Below are positions 24,686 through 39,600 of a stretch of 64,000 nucleotides of DNA, piece by piece. The stretch comes from Pyxicephalus adspersus (lineage: Eukaryota; Chordata; Amphibia; Anura; Pyxicephalidae). The notes beneath the pieces were generated by a model. It had not been told where the DNA came from and did no database searches. It saw nothing but the letters and a program-made list of their open reading frames with translations. The stretch is from NCBI RefSeq assembly GCF_032062135.1, contig NC_092859.1:38501458-38565457 (forward strand). Direction: 5' to 3'. Made by a program: the position numbers and the translations under genes. How positions within the stretch are numbered: position 1 is the stretch's first letter; every line of letters starts with the position of its first letter.

Positions 24686-27600
24686 AAACAGGATTTATAT
24701 AGGGCCAACATATTACGCAGCGCTGTACATTAAATAGGGATTGCAGATGACAGACTAATACCGACAGTGATACAGGAGGAGAGGACCCTGCCCCGAAGAG
24801 CTTACAATCTAGTAAGAATTGGGAAATTCCCTGAGATTAGCTCCTCATGCACTTATATAGTAGTAAGGATCTAAGTATCTTTACCTTAAGCTGCATGCTT
24901 AAAAAACTGTGTGTGAGTATCTTCCATCCACTACCTTTCCAGATAACATAACGGTTTTTACAAACTCCATGCTACACATGACTAATACATTTATAGAGCG
25001 CAACAAGCAGCAGTATATGCCCAACATGTATTAGATAAAAATGATAATAAATCTGAGCTTTCTTAACTCAAATTGATAAATTTTTAGGTAATTGGTAAAC
25101 GAACAGCAATATATCATAAACTGCTGCCATTTGTGTTAAATAAAAATAATTGTGTTTATCTATTGTTGCCCTTGATCTCCTGCAGACCTTGCAGACCCTT
25201 CATTACTGCATGCTTGCTTGCCAGCAATGGCTGCATTGTTTTCTCAGGGCAGGTTTTCCAGTGGTAAAAACAATTGACAATACTGGCATAATGTGTGTGT
25301 TCAAATGGCTACTTGTGGTCTCTATCCAATTCCCATGTGACAGGGTGACAGCAAAGGTGAACAGTTGGATACAAGAAGGAAGCAGTGTTGTCACCTAAAA
25401 TAAAAAAGTGCCTGAAGGAAGTGACTTTCATGACTGTTAAATTACTTATGATTTTAATCTAAGCTGCAAATTAAACTGTGGAAATTACCTTTAATTGCAA
25501 TACTATATTAAAGCTTATTTTAAATTTGAATTTTGGGTTCACAATATAGTTCGACTGGGTTCCCTTGATCTGCTGTGTACCTGTCTGGGCTCACTTACTC
25601 CTGAGTTGGAAGTAATTTTCTTCCAGCTACTATCAGTAACACAGTGAATTTGTTTAAAACCAGCTACATAGAATCAAGCCATCTTATTGTTAAACCTTTA
25701 AAAAGGGAACATCTGAAGATGGCCATAAGTGCATTGCTAAAACATCTTGGTGATGGAAAATGGGGCCAGTAGCAATATACAGCACTTTGTCAGACAGCAG
25801 AATTATTGATCAACTTGTTTTGCTGTGCTATTTGCTGGCTGCTAAGGGAAGGAGGCAATCGTAGAAGTCGTTAAAGCACTTTTATGTGAAGTGAATAAGA
25901 CGTTGAACCACTCTCTCATCCCACAGTTACATACAACTAGGAGACACCAACTCTTCCTTCAAGTCTTCAATCAGCAAAAAGTGGCTTTAATTGTTTACTA
26001 GAGGGCAGCGTTTAGCGTCCTTTTAACCACAGCTTTTTCCTTTTATTTATTATTTTCTTCTCTGCTTAGATAAACCTTCGCTATGATTTCAAGATGTTGA
26101 AAGCTTTTAGAGCTAAACTGCCACCCTTAAACGGTGGTTAATGAGATTTATCTTCAGTATTTGTTAGACGTGACATCCTTTTTGCTTTTATTCTACACTC
26201 TTTTCTTAAGCAGTGTGCTGCAGGTTAAGGGTATTATTGTGTAGAATGTGAAGTTATATGGGCCTAAACATCAAAATGTTTGAGAAAATCCCCCAAAACA
26301 TTCCTTAGAAAAAACCTTACCAAAAAAAAAAATGTGTGTAATCGTTACATACAATTAAAATAAAAAACATCCGGTTCTTAATGCGTCTTAAAAATAGGTA
26401 AATATAACCTCAGGTGAGCAACAACAGATGGCATATTTTACATTTACATTATTACTCATATAATAAGTTAAAATGCAGAATAAGTGTGTGCAATATTAAG
26501 TACACCCTACTACTACCATGGGAATTAGGAGGGTAATAGCCAGGTGCTGCATTGATTATGAAATGCATTTGATTAGTTGATCATCAGCTAGTGTGACCAC
26601 CTCTATAAAAGCAGATGCTTTGGTAGTTTGTCATTCATGTGTACGTTGGAACATTTAGGTATCTGTTAACACTGTGCCTAGGAGGATAGACATCAACAAT
26701 GATACCAGAGTGGCGATTGTTGGTGACCATCCATCTGGGAAGGGTCATAAAGCCATTTCTTTAACGATCTGAAGTCAATCAGTGACAAAGAATATTCACA
26801 AGTGGAAAACATGTCAATTTTCCCACAAGTGGATGTCCTAGCAAATTTACCCCAAGGACAGAATGTGCAGTGCTCAGAGAAATTGCAATAGAACTAAGAA
26901 CTACATTTCAGACTTAACAGGCCTCAGTCAACTAGGTAAATGTTAAAGTTTATTACAATACAGTTTAAAATATCTTGAACAAGTTTGGCTTGTTTGGAAG
27001 GTATGCCAGGAAATGGCGTCTTTTCTTTAAAAACAACATGGCAGCATGACTTAGGTTTACAAAGTTGCATCTGAACATACTATAAGACCTCTGGAACAAT
27101 GTCATTTGGACAGATGAGACCAAAGTGGAGATGCTGGCCCATTAGGCACAGCACCACGTTTGGTGAAAACCAAATGCAGCAAATCTGCAGATTGACCTCA
27201 TATGAACTGTCAAGCATAGTGATGAAGGAGGGATAAATGTTTTTTTGCTAGAGGGCCCTGGCACCTTGCATTTATTAAGACGACCATAAACTGCTCTTTA
27301 TACAAAGGTATTCTAGAAATAAATTTGTGTTCATCTTTGGGACAGCTGAAGCTTGGTGGAAATTGGGTCAGGCAACAGGACCGCAATTCCAAGCACATCA
27401 GCAAATGTAAAACAGAATGGCTATAAAAGAAAATATTCAAGCTGTTGCAATGGCTCAGTTAAAGTTCAAACTTCAATCCGATGGACATTCTTTGATGGGA
27501 CCTTAAGACAGCTGTGCATATACAAATGTCTGCAAACGCCAATTAATTGATGCAATACTGTAAAGAAAGGTGAGCCAAAACTCTTCCACAATGACGTGAA

Positions 27601-30600
27601 AGACTAATAAAGTCATACAGAAAAGAATATGTCCAGCTAAAATGTGTTTAATTTAACCTGGTATTCTAATTGGTTATTAAAGTTTTCTCTTGTTAAAACA
27701 ATCATCCTGTGTAACAAACGTATATTAGAAGCTCTCACATGTAAATGGAGAAATAAGCTTTTTATCCTTTTCAATCAATTTAGAGATATCCTTCTGTCTT
27801 TGCAATTGATGTCCTTTAAAACCTTAAGAAATGCTTTAACTAAACTACAATGTCCAGTGTTTTTTTTTTTTTTTAATGATAGCTGTTGTTTGTTCTGGTT
27901 TGTTTTGCTGTTACTGCTGTCCCTGGACACTGTGGCTTAGTGCAGCATTTGGTTTATTGTTCAATGTAATAGTAGGCTTCAGAGACCTTTAGTAAGTTGC
28001 TTTAGGGTATGAATCTGAGAGTTCACAAGCTTCCTAGGAAGATGTGTAGGGTTACTTGCAGGTTCCTCTAGGTACCTAATTCTTCATTTATTTATCCAGC
28101 AAGTTTAGGTGTTTTAAGCTTACAGGTCCCGACAACTGAAGACACTGCCAACCTTCCTTTTGCCTATTTCTTTTTCTTTTTTCTGTTGTAATGTTTTAGC
28201 CTTAGAAAACCTCTATGTCTTTCACTACATGATGAAGATGGTTGGAACAAGAAACTTTAACAAGAAAATTGACCCCAAGCCATTTGTTTCACTTTAAAAC
28301 TACAATGTACTTTAGGAATAATTCATCTCTATGCTAACCTCATGCCTAAGGGGGCCTGCTCAAATGTTCATTTATCCTACAAAATTTTTCCTTTAGAAAC
28401 AGAAATAGTTTTCATCCCTTTGTAACTTCTCGGCCCTCCCATGTGATCAGCACAAACCCTTTTTGCTTTGTAGTCACTTTCAAAAATGACCCTTGTATCA
28501 TCCATACATCATCTGATAATTTTTTACCCCAACGCTGCAAATTTTTAATTTCCAAGAACAATGTCTCCTGTTGCCAGAGCAAGAAAATCTTTTTTTTTTC
28601 TGCATGCAGTCTATTTCTTCGTAGCCATGACAATCCAGCTATCAGAACTCCTATTTATTTCATCTTTCCTGATAAATAATTTCATAAGCCCTGGCAGCTT
28701 TGTCATTGTACGAATCTTCATACTAAATTTGAACAGCTGTTCTTTTTTTTTCCAGCAATCAGCGTAAATTATTTAGCTGTGCTCTGTCTGCCAGAACCCT
28801 AATTGCCTCCCTTAGAGCCTCTTTATTTTTCCGCAGACCTCCCGTCTGTTCCATCCCTGAAGATCGCAGGATGGCAGCCCCGTATCAGCTCCACTCGCTT
28901 GCCCTTTTGTTGCACGTTGCCCTTCAGCTCTGATTAGAATCTTAATGGGGACGATCGGTGCTTAAGATATAATTGCAACCTGTTGGACCCATAAACACCT
29001 CATAGATCACACTTAAAGCCAATAAAGCTGGGCTTAGTTATCTAATTCAGGGAATTGTAGAGATCTTAAGCGCACTCTGCAGAATTACTGTATATGGCAT
29101 AAATATTCTATTAAACTTTCTTTTCCAGATGAGATGTATTTAAAGGGCTAGAATACAGAAATGTTCAAATAAATCAAATTTTTAAAATAATCATCCCTCA
29201 TTCAGAATTTGTATTATTATATGTAGGTATCTATTTATTTAAAAATAAATGTATGTATGTATGTGTGTGTGTATGTTCCACCATCACTCGAAAACGCATG
29301 GAGACATTTCAACCAAACTTGCCATACATATGACTGAGACTCATGTGAGTGCACCAGTCATCTTTGTACAGCGCTGTGCTCTATGTCAGAGCTATATTTT
29401 GATGAAACGCATCAACACATTTCAACCAAACTTGCTGTTGGACCATCACTAGGAAGCGCATCACCAAACTTGCTATACATATGACTGAGACTCATGTGAG
29501 TTCACCGATGATCTTTGTACAGCGCTGTGCTATATGTCAGAGCTATATTTGCATCTATTTATGTGTGTATGTATTGCTCAGCACAGTGTGCCTTTTGCTT
29601 ATATTTTTACATACTTTTTTTGGACTATAATATAAAATAGCAATAAAAAAATACCCGGGCAATGCTGTTCTGTTGGGGGGAATATTCACTGCCACACAGA
29701 ACAGAAAATAATAAATTTTAAAGGTAATTTGTTAATGATACAATAAAATGGTCTTTGATCAATTTAATTAAGTTTATACATTTTTTTTAAACCCATCAGG
29801 TTTTTTTTGCTATTTAGAGAGTTTTCCTCAAATACTGTAATCATGACAGCAACTCAAAACAGAAAAGTAAGTTAGTCTTATAGCAACACAGACTGAAATG
29901 GAAAAAAATGTTCCTTTCTTTCTTGCTGACAATTTTTACAAGACAGAAAATGAAACAGCAACACTGGCAGGAAAATATGTCTTTTCCAGGTAAAACTAGG
30001 GAGAGTTAAAACCCTGTCAATATTTTTTCTGTCTGTTCTGTTCCTGTTATAGATTCTTTGTCACTTCCTCATCAGTGGGAAGTGAGACCGGAGTAGAACA
30101 GGAAGTGAGGACAAATACATCTGAGCCCCAGATGGCAGTGTCATATTTCTTACTTTATCCCAAACCAGTAATAAAATATTTTTTCCTTGACATACATTTT
30201 GGTAGCTCCTAGAACTTTTATCATTGCAGTCCTCATATTACCATCCTTAAACTAGATCAGCCTATGCTCCTGAATCAGATGGCACAGTTGTGCTCTGTTA
30301 ATGAATTACTGTACACAATTAATGACAATGCTTACTTTTTTGGTTATATATAAGGAATGAGCTTAGCATTGCCCAAAACTGTTATTGTTATGTTTTTAAC
30401 AGAGCCACATAGGCTAGCCTATCTTCTACATTCTTCAGCATTTTGTGTGTCTGTTATGTGACCTGTAATGTCTCTATGACCACAGAGGGTTGGAAATGTC
30501 AGGGCAAGGAGAATACACCATACCACTTTTAACAAGAATAGTCAGGATAGTCAAAAGAGTCTATCTATGTAACATTGCGGTTTATTTGGCAACACAACAG

Positions 30601-33600
30601 AATAACACATCTTGTACTCTGACAATCTGTTCAACATGGGGTGAAGAAGAGAACGGGTGCCAAAAAGGGCAAACTTATAAGGTTGTTAGATAAACAAACA
30701 ATTGCATTTAATTATCTGATCAAAGCCATCACATTTTGGGTGGTAACAGAGTCCACCTTATTAAGGGCTAAATTTTATAAAGTAGATAAATATGTATATT
30801 TAAAAATGTGTCTCTCAAAACCAGGTGATCTTTCTGATAAAAAGGCAGTTTCTCTTGTAACCTAACTATATAAAATTCATTTTCCCCATTGTAAGACCTG
30901 ATAACCTGGTTGTCTCATTAATACCAATGTTTCTGACAACACATTTGTTTTTCTCATGCAATGCCTCTCTGACAGTTGTACTTAGGTAGAGCTTATGTCA
31001 CAAGCAAGGGGTGCCACTGCTGGCTTCTTTCTAAAAATGCGTGTGTTTTTTTTGAGTCACACAGAACAAGCATTCTGTTTCAATGAGGGGACGTATCAGT
31101 GTGATGATCCTAAAACCTACAAAAGAGGAAGGAACTTCTTAGGCTTTCTCCAGTAACCTGACAGTCTGTGATATTTGAGCAATGTGAAAACCATTTCTTA
31201 ATATTTAATAGGATGGGGTATTGTGACCATACGTCCATGGGCAATTGCAGACGCAGCTGTACAGTGACCTTTTTGTACATTTTTTCAGCAGTGGATAATT
31301 AAAAGACCGTTGCAAAGTGCCACATCTTTTAACATTTGAGTACCTGGAGTTGGCAAAAATATACCAACTCCAGTTCCGACTTTACAGCCCGGTTTACAAA
31401 TAAGCATTTCATACAGTTGGTAACCATAATGCAATATGATGACAGTTTTACATTTTACTTTCTTTTACTCAACTCCAAATATAGGCATGTTTGCAACACC
31501 ATGTAATTTTCCATCTAAATCACAGTCTGAAAGAATATGCTTAGTCTCTCTGAACTCTGGTATTATGTGTTGACACATTACATGGAGCACACCTCATTAT
31601 TTTCTATACTTTTACACTGCTACTTGCTTCACTGTATCTGTTAGAAGGTCTGGCAAAACACATCCATTTGATCACTCTGTTCCCCACTGAGACCACTCTC
31701 ACCATATCTATTCCTTGAAAGCCAAACACATCTCCTAAATTATTAAAGCCGTAAAGCTTTAATGTCTGCCACAGCGCCCCAGAGGACCGTAAGCAAAAAG
31801 TTATACAGTTGTTCTTGTTTTTTTTTCTCCCTCTCTGTCTTTCTTTTTTTTAAACATTAGAGGAGAGAAATATTGATCTGCAGAGATGGGTAAGCAAGCT
31901 GCGTAGAAGTAAAGTTAGTCTTATTTTTGCAATTGACTCAGTAAATAAATAGATGTAGTACATTTAATTGGAGGGAGGCATTATGGGTGTAAAGTTCCCT
32001 GTTGCTAGGCACAGTAAGAAAACATCTTAGACTGCCTATTAATGTTTTTGGCTTCTAAAGTATTGGTAAAAGCAAAACTTTTTTTTATAATGTGGGCAAA
32101 AATTGTACAATTTTTTATTAATGCCTTTTGTTTTCCTTGTTGACCACTGCCATTAAAAAGTGAGGGAAAATAATAAAAAATGTTACAGTTGCCTCCAGGA
32201 GCTAGAGATCCAGTCATTCAATAGGGACATCTCTTTCAGGGATATCTGAGATTTTCGGTAGGTTCAGTTGTGCTTTGGGAGAGAGTGATCCCATGCAGCT
32301 CCAGAACCAGCATGTTGCACAGTTGGCAGCAGTAAGCGTTACTGGTACCGCTTACTGCCACCCCCATTCATTCTTTGTGGTGCATGTAGTGTTTCTCCAT
32401 AGAGTGTTAAATACATTACAACCTGAACATAGCCTTTCTCCTGCTTTCATATTTATTTCTTCAAATTTCCTGTGATGGCTCTACAACACAATGTTAGTTA
32501 GGGCTATCCCCCCAGCAGGACACTGATCCTAAAGATAATTTGATAGGGATTTTATTTTTCATTGCTGTATCCAAATAAATGAATGTATTTGTTATGTTTG
32601 ATTTAGATACATGCAGGACTATTTTCTGCCCCTAAAATGACCCAGTTATTCTTACTGCCCTTTTAGCTACTTGTGCCTGCGTAATTAAGTTCATTTTTGA
32701 ATCGTAGCGGAGTTTGAAGTATTAGAAGTAAGGATCAGCACTTCTAAATCTGACCACGTTTAAACGTGCCCAGTGCAAAACCGTTCCTCTGCGCACACTG
32801 GAAAAATCCAATTATAAATCCAAATGTGCAGTGGCACAAAGGAACTCATAAAAAGAAGACTAATGAAATTTAATAAAAGCTTGGATATTTTATGAAGTCC
32901 CTTGTGTCACTTTTGGATTCATAATTAAATCCATGGTATATTCTTAAAAAGGAGCATTACAATTGTCATATGGACATAACTTGTCTGCTGTGAAGAAACA
33001 TGGATGAGGACTGTATCAACTAGTAGTTTTGTTAACAGAGTTAAAGTTTCAGCATTTATACTGAAATTACATTAAAGGTATGAAACGTCAATTGGACTTG
33101 TACAACTTGAAAGTGTAGGAAGTCCTTACTTTTTAATCATTGTTTTTACCAATGCTATTGGGCATCCACTAGTTCTAACTCTAAGAAACTCCTGCTCTAG
33201 GCTATCCTAGCACAGTTACTGTAACAGAGTCAACAGGTGGATAGCCAGGTCAGGTAAACAATGTCCAGTTTCAATAAAGGCAGACAGAGCACAGAATAAT
33301 TTTAGTACAAATAATAGGCCAATGATCAAGATAAACACAGATTAAGGAAAAGCACACACAGTCCACAGGGGGCATAAAAAATTAGGCACGGACAGTCAGA
33401 CAGAATTCAGAGACAGATGGATCTATCCAGGGCATGAGCAAACTTTTTTCAATCATTATTATTGTTTAATACTTATATTAACTTTTTTAATATAAATTAT
33501 TATTATTATTATTAATAAATTAATAATTGACTAATATAGTCAATAGGGTGTACTATTTACCTGTATAAAGCTTAGGCACAGTACATTAAAAATTCAGCAA

Positions 33601-36600
33601 TACAAATACTAAAATCTAAACATTAAAGCAATTGGGTGTGATAGAATAAGTATAGCAGAAACAAGACACTAAAAATGACCCTGTCCTTTTGAGTTTACAA
33701 AAATGTGTATATGTGCCTTAGGGGCAGCATGACAGTATGTTTGCCCATTTAAATAGGTGTGTATATGAGGGTTCATCTAAAGAATTCAAGACTTGGAGCA
33801 TGACAGGCCTGAGGTCTACAAGGAAGCTCATCATAAGTTGAGGGGGTGATCAAGGAGGTGGATAGGAGGAATTCATGAGCAGAACAAAAGGTTGTAGTTG
33901 GGATGATATCTGGTAATTCATGAATATATGTATGGAGGGGACAAGCTATGGGGCGATTTGGAAGTGAGGGTTGGAAGGTTTAATTGAATTCTTTGAGTGA
34001 TTGGAAGCCAGCGGATTTATTGGCAAAGGGGCAACACCTGACCACCACAAGGAAAGGTGGATAATGTGACCAGATAAGGCCAGAGCTTTAGTGCTGCATA
34101 GCAACCTGCAACTGGCAAAAGGTTCAAGGCTAAATAATGCCATTACAATTAATCTTTCATCTGCTGTATTTTTATTCCTTTTCAGAACACCTGAAAAAGC
34201 GTCTGGAAAATTACATGGTGAATTTCCCAAAAGTAAGAATAGTTCGCACCAAGAAGAGAGAAGGTCTAATTAGAACTCGTATGTTGGGAGCCTCTGTGGC
34301 CATTGGAGAAGTCATCACCTTCCTCGACTCACACTGTGAAGCCAATGTTAACTGGCTTCCACCTCTGCTTGGTAAGAATCTCACCTGTAAAGTTACAGAA
34401 AGCTGTCCAAAATTTAACATAATACTTAACAAAAACCTTTTCCCACCACTGCCAGGTCTACTCGGTTTTCATGTATATACATTTCTTATTGGTCATGTGA
34501 TCTTTGCTAAGTAATGTTAAAGCAGGACTCACCCACAATGCGAACTAGGCAAGGCCCGCAAACATAAAAAAAACAGCCGATATTATTAACCTGCTGTTTT
34601 ATGTTTATTAGCAGTGATCTGGTTTCTGTATACCTGCCCGCTCACTTCTGCTTTCTTTATAACCCAGCTCTTAGCAGGCTCTAATGCCATGAACGCTGCA
34701 AGCTGTTTTTAGGATTGGGAGCAGTTTTCCAATCACTTCTTTTTTGCAGTGGACCAGCTCACGGCACTTCTGGGTCAAAACTGTCAAAATCCCAATACAG
34801 CAACTAGGTTAGCTGCCCTCAAACCTGTGCCCTCAAACTGCCTGAAGTACAAGCAGAAGGGGCAATATCTCCACACTGTCCCCCTTGTTACAGTAATACC
34901 TAAAGTTCAACTAAGCTTTATTTTTGTATGAAAAAATACAGATACATAAATAAATCCCTTTAGGCCTATGTCACAACCTGGCAATGACAGTATTGCAGAG
35001 AAATACTCATCTGTTTTCCCAGCATCATTCTTTTACTGGTCAGAGAAAGGTATTGCTTTCATGTTTCAAGGAAGAACATACAGCATTTTAGCCAGCAAGG
35101 GACTGACATCTTGCTGTCACTGTTGAGCTGTTGGCAGCATAGTGATTACAAAGGTTGTTTAAAGCTCACCAATTTAATCTTTGACCAATGTTTATATGAA
35201 TTTATATATATACACTTCAGGTAGGCTAGTTTAGCTCCCAGATTGTTTTACTATGCAGCCATTCTGATGTAATGCAGGTAGAATGCAGTTTGGAATTGTC
35301 TAGCTGAAAGAATTGAGGCATTTCCTGAAAAAGATGTCTGAATGGCTTTGTATAGATTTTTCGGGATAAATCATGTTTCATATATTATGTTTATAAATAG
35401 TTTTTTTATTGCGTTTTACCTTGCATTTGTGGATGCAGCAATGATTTTTTCACACAAAGCTTCCTAAACCCCTGCAGTGATTTGCACTACAGAATTGTTT
35501 ATTTTTAATGCAGCACCTGAAGGTCACGGCCATCCAGTACTGTTTTTGTGTTCAATGATTTTTACGTTTTTTTTTATTTTTAAACAAAAATAACAGTAAA
35601 CAAATAGTAATTTGCATACATCCGTGACATAAAGGTGGGGAGCAGTGAAACAGTACATGTGGCAATAATAATTTTCATAAATTATTAATATTGGCAAACA
35701 TGTACAGATAATTTGACAATAAAACTGTTTTGTACAGTGTGAGTCCATTTCCTAACCCTTGAGCACATAAAACAGGGAAACTACCCATAGAAAACTATAC
35801 AAAAGAAACTTGTGGGGAAAAACAGACCAAGTGGGAAAAAAAGTCGTAAAGTTGTTAGGGGTATAGATGGATTCGCATATTGTAACCATGGCTCCCATGT
35901 GGACATAAACTTGTCATAGGAATCTGACAAAATACTCCTTAATTTTTCATTCACTAATGTATTATTCATTTGGGCTTTCACCTCCTGAAAAGGTAGAGTC
36001 TGCTGTTTACAATGGTGTGCTATTACTTGTTTTGCCAAAAGTAAAAAATTGGTAACTAGCTGGAATTCTCTGTTGGTAATTTTTGAAGGTTTAAAAATGT
36101 AGCAGAGCAACCCAATGATCTTTTGGGAGATATAAAATTTGAATACTCTGCTCCAAAACCTATTAACAAATAGATACTTCCATTATATATGTACTGCTGT
36201 GCCCTCTTTTTTACAGCCACTAAAACACATACTAGAATTTTGGTTTGTGCAATGCTTGAGGCGAGAGGGAATCATGTGGTCACATTCCTGGAACACCCGG
36301 TCATCCTAGACCAAGTGCTAAACCATTCCTCGGTGGGTTTAGACCCTCCCAAATCTCTCTCCCATTGGGAGACATATTTATTCACATGTGGGTTAAATAT
36401 CTTAACAAGTTCTAAATATAGGATTGAAATTAGTTTTTTAGTTAAAGTCGTTCTTAAACAGATTTGTTCCAGCTCTGATATCTGGGCGGATATTACTTTT
36501 AATGAGCATACCAACCCAATGTTTAAGCTGCAAATATTGAAAGTACTCACTATTAGGAGCATCCTGGGAAGCTTTAATTTCCTCCCAGGTCACTATATTA

Positions 36601-39600
36601 GAACCATTGAGCAAGGCATGTACATTAATATACCTATGGGCTGTCCACCTAGTGAACGCTGTTGGGGGACTCATAACCAGGATGAAATGTTGGGTTGTTT
36701 TGTATAAGAAGCAGTGGACAGTGTGATGACATTAATTTACTAGAATATATATTACTATCCCAAACCCCCAATACATGCCTCAAATGAACACTTAAACCTG
36801 GCAGGCACAATTTGGACGTTTTCCAAGGTAAGGCTGTTACTGCCACTGGATTACATAAAAAAAAGTTTCAATTTGAACCCATAGCGGGGCTCCCAGGCCA
36901 GCGAATAATGCTGGAATAAAAGCTACATGAGCTGCCTGATAGTATTTCATTAGGTTTGGGACTCCTAGCCAGTCTTGTCGCCTAATCATGAATAATGTCC
37001 TCATTTTATCGTGCCATATGATTGCTAATATAGCTTTTTGCAATCCTTGTAAAATATTTTGGGGAACTTTGTAAGGGAGCATTCTAAATAAACACAGAAG
37101 TTTTGGTAATACTGACATCTTGACTGACTGTATTCTACCTATCCAAGACAAAGCACCCTATATCTCCTCCATCAGACACCTCTATCAGTCACATAACCTA
37201 GGGGAAAAAATAGGCATGCCATGACTGGCATCACTCTGCTCTCTCTTCTTACAGCGTGATCTTTGTATTGTAGTACCACTGATTGCCTCTTTGTGTGTCT
37301 TTTCCTTTCATATTTCTGAATGCTTTTGTACAGGGACTGAAAGAAACTAGTATCAGGTCAAATTCATGGACTTATACTGTTCACAGTTATTAAAATACAT
37401 GTCATTATGTGGAATAAAGATCTGCATTGGTTTGTATCTTTTAAATTTCATATAAAATAAATTCTATTATATTAAATTATATTAAATTCTAATATATTAT
37501 TATAATAAATTCATACATGATTATATTAATTATTCAAACTTTGTCATTGAAAATGCCTAACATTTTCCCTTTAACATTAGCATGATTTACACAGGTCTTC
37601 TTACTCTTTGGACACTTACAGAACCATCTTTGTCTATATCTGAAGCGTGGTCGATGTTAAGATAAATAGCAGGGAGCTGGCGTTGGTCACTTCTTTGCTT
37701 TTTTTTGGCTGCGTTTCTGACCTAAATCCCCTGCTACAAAGGGAGATTATGTACAAACAGCTCATTGCATTGTTCCAGCACTCACTGTAATTACAGCTTC
37801 CTCATGCCTGATAAAAATATGACATTAGCTTCCATGTATTTTTGAACTTGTTTAAAAGTGCCTTTTCTCTTCTCTGGCAGACCGTATAGCTCAGAACCGC
37901 AAGACGATTGTGTGTCCTATGATTGATGTCATTGACCACGACCACTTTGGATATGAGACCCAAGCAGGAGATGCCATGCGAGGGGCCTTTGACTGGGAGA
38001 TGTATTACAAGCGAATTCCCATCCCTTCTGAAATTCAGAATGTAGATCCCAGCGAGCCTTTTGAGTGAGTTTCCTTTATGGCTTTATATACAGTATATCT
38101 TTTTTTTCTTCTTTTATGATACTGCATATGCAGGCTTAGCTTGCCATATGTATGATAATGTTTGGGCAGATATAATCAGTTTAGATAATTAAAATGAATG
38201 TAAGTAAATGGAACATAAGTTAGGGCATTTTTTCCAATTGAGGAACATAAGTCTTTGTTTTGAATCACTTTAGCTTTCAGTCTTTGCACGTCTTTGCAAT
38301 GTTTTGCAGTAAAGTTTATATTTTAGTTCATCATGAATGCTTTTTCTCAGATTAAAGCTCAAATTCATCCCATATGAAAAAGGTTGTTTGAATATTCACC
38401 TTCACCCCTTGGTTCTATTTCTCACAGACAATCTGCCACTTGTATCCTCCTCTTTTGGTTGAATGATGTCTAGGATCATTAACCCACTTTCTTTAGCCCT
38501 TGGCTTCATTAACACCAAGCACTCGGGCCATGTGCCCCAAGACCTGGCACCACGACTACACCTTTTCTGTCTCTGCCATTCCTTTTTTGTGTCTTGGTCA
38601 CAACTTAACGCCAAGCACTCTGGGTATGTGCCCCATATAATGTGCAAATGAAAGAAAAGAAAGTGGTTTAAGACTCCCTCTTTTTTGTGAAAAGTAAATT
38701 ATGTATTTTTGCATATTTGATCAATACATAATTGTAATACAGATAAATACAGTATTCTACCTCTGTCCTGTTAACACTCCACAGGACAAAGGTTGTTCAT
38801 ACTATACTGTATTGCTTCTACCAATACAAAGATTCAAAAATGACTGTATTGTGTCGCCTAAACACCGACACCGATTTTACCTCGATAGGCTTCATTAGGC
38901 ATAAGTTTAGTTAGCATACTTTACTGTATTTATCTGTAAAAATTTTGTATTGATCAAATATGCACAAATACATAATATACTTTTCACAAAAAAAAAGCAG
39001 TGAGCCTTAAACCTCTTTCTTTTCTCTCATTTACACATTATATGTCAGTTATCTAGGGGTGGCTCCATTATCCTATTAATCTAAGTGATGTGACGAGTAT
39101 TTCCTTAAATAACATGTGCCCCATATTTCTTTGTTTGTACCCCAAGACTATACCTTTCCTGTCTCTGACATTCTTTCTTTGTGGCTTGGTCACAAACACT
39201 TCTTTTTCTGTTCCCACCCTTTGCCTTTAGATCAGAAGGGCAATGTGTATTGCAGAACTGCCTAGGCTCCTCATCAGCTCCAAAGTTTCATTTGATACAG
39301 CCAGGAGGGCTAGGAGAATGTCACTCATTTTTTCAGGTACGGCTGAGGTCCATGAGTACATTTGGACTGGGGGGCTTAGCTTAGTGCATAGTATGAGCTT
39401 AGTTGGAAAAAGGATTTTTAATGAGGGAATTTATATTGTGAAGAATTTTTTTAAAATAGAAAAAAATGTTGTGCATTTGTATTGAGACAAGTTTGTAATG
39501 GAAGGGGAAGAGATTTTTTGTAGAATACGAGATAGGGTTATCACTTGAAGAAAGGATTAGTTCTGGGTAAAATAGGGGGTACAGGGAGTGTTAAGGGAAA

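Larger units (their letters stand above)
20040..34185 (+). other. GALNT10: GALNT10 intron 4 (14.1 kb)
   Basis: Non-coding apart from listed repeats. The 22740-22930 stretch (TACACACCAGATTG... CTGTACAC-like) and 23340-24050 look repeat-derived but unclassified. The 28781-29060 stretch is of mixed composition and matches no other part of the window; it is a candidate conserved non-coding element. Confidence 0.7.

Noticed and set aside
36189..36707. 172-codon + strand open frame
   Set aside because: It lies antisense to the L1 ORF2 remnant; the minus strand carries the recognisable protein blocks.
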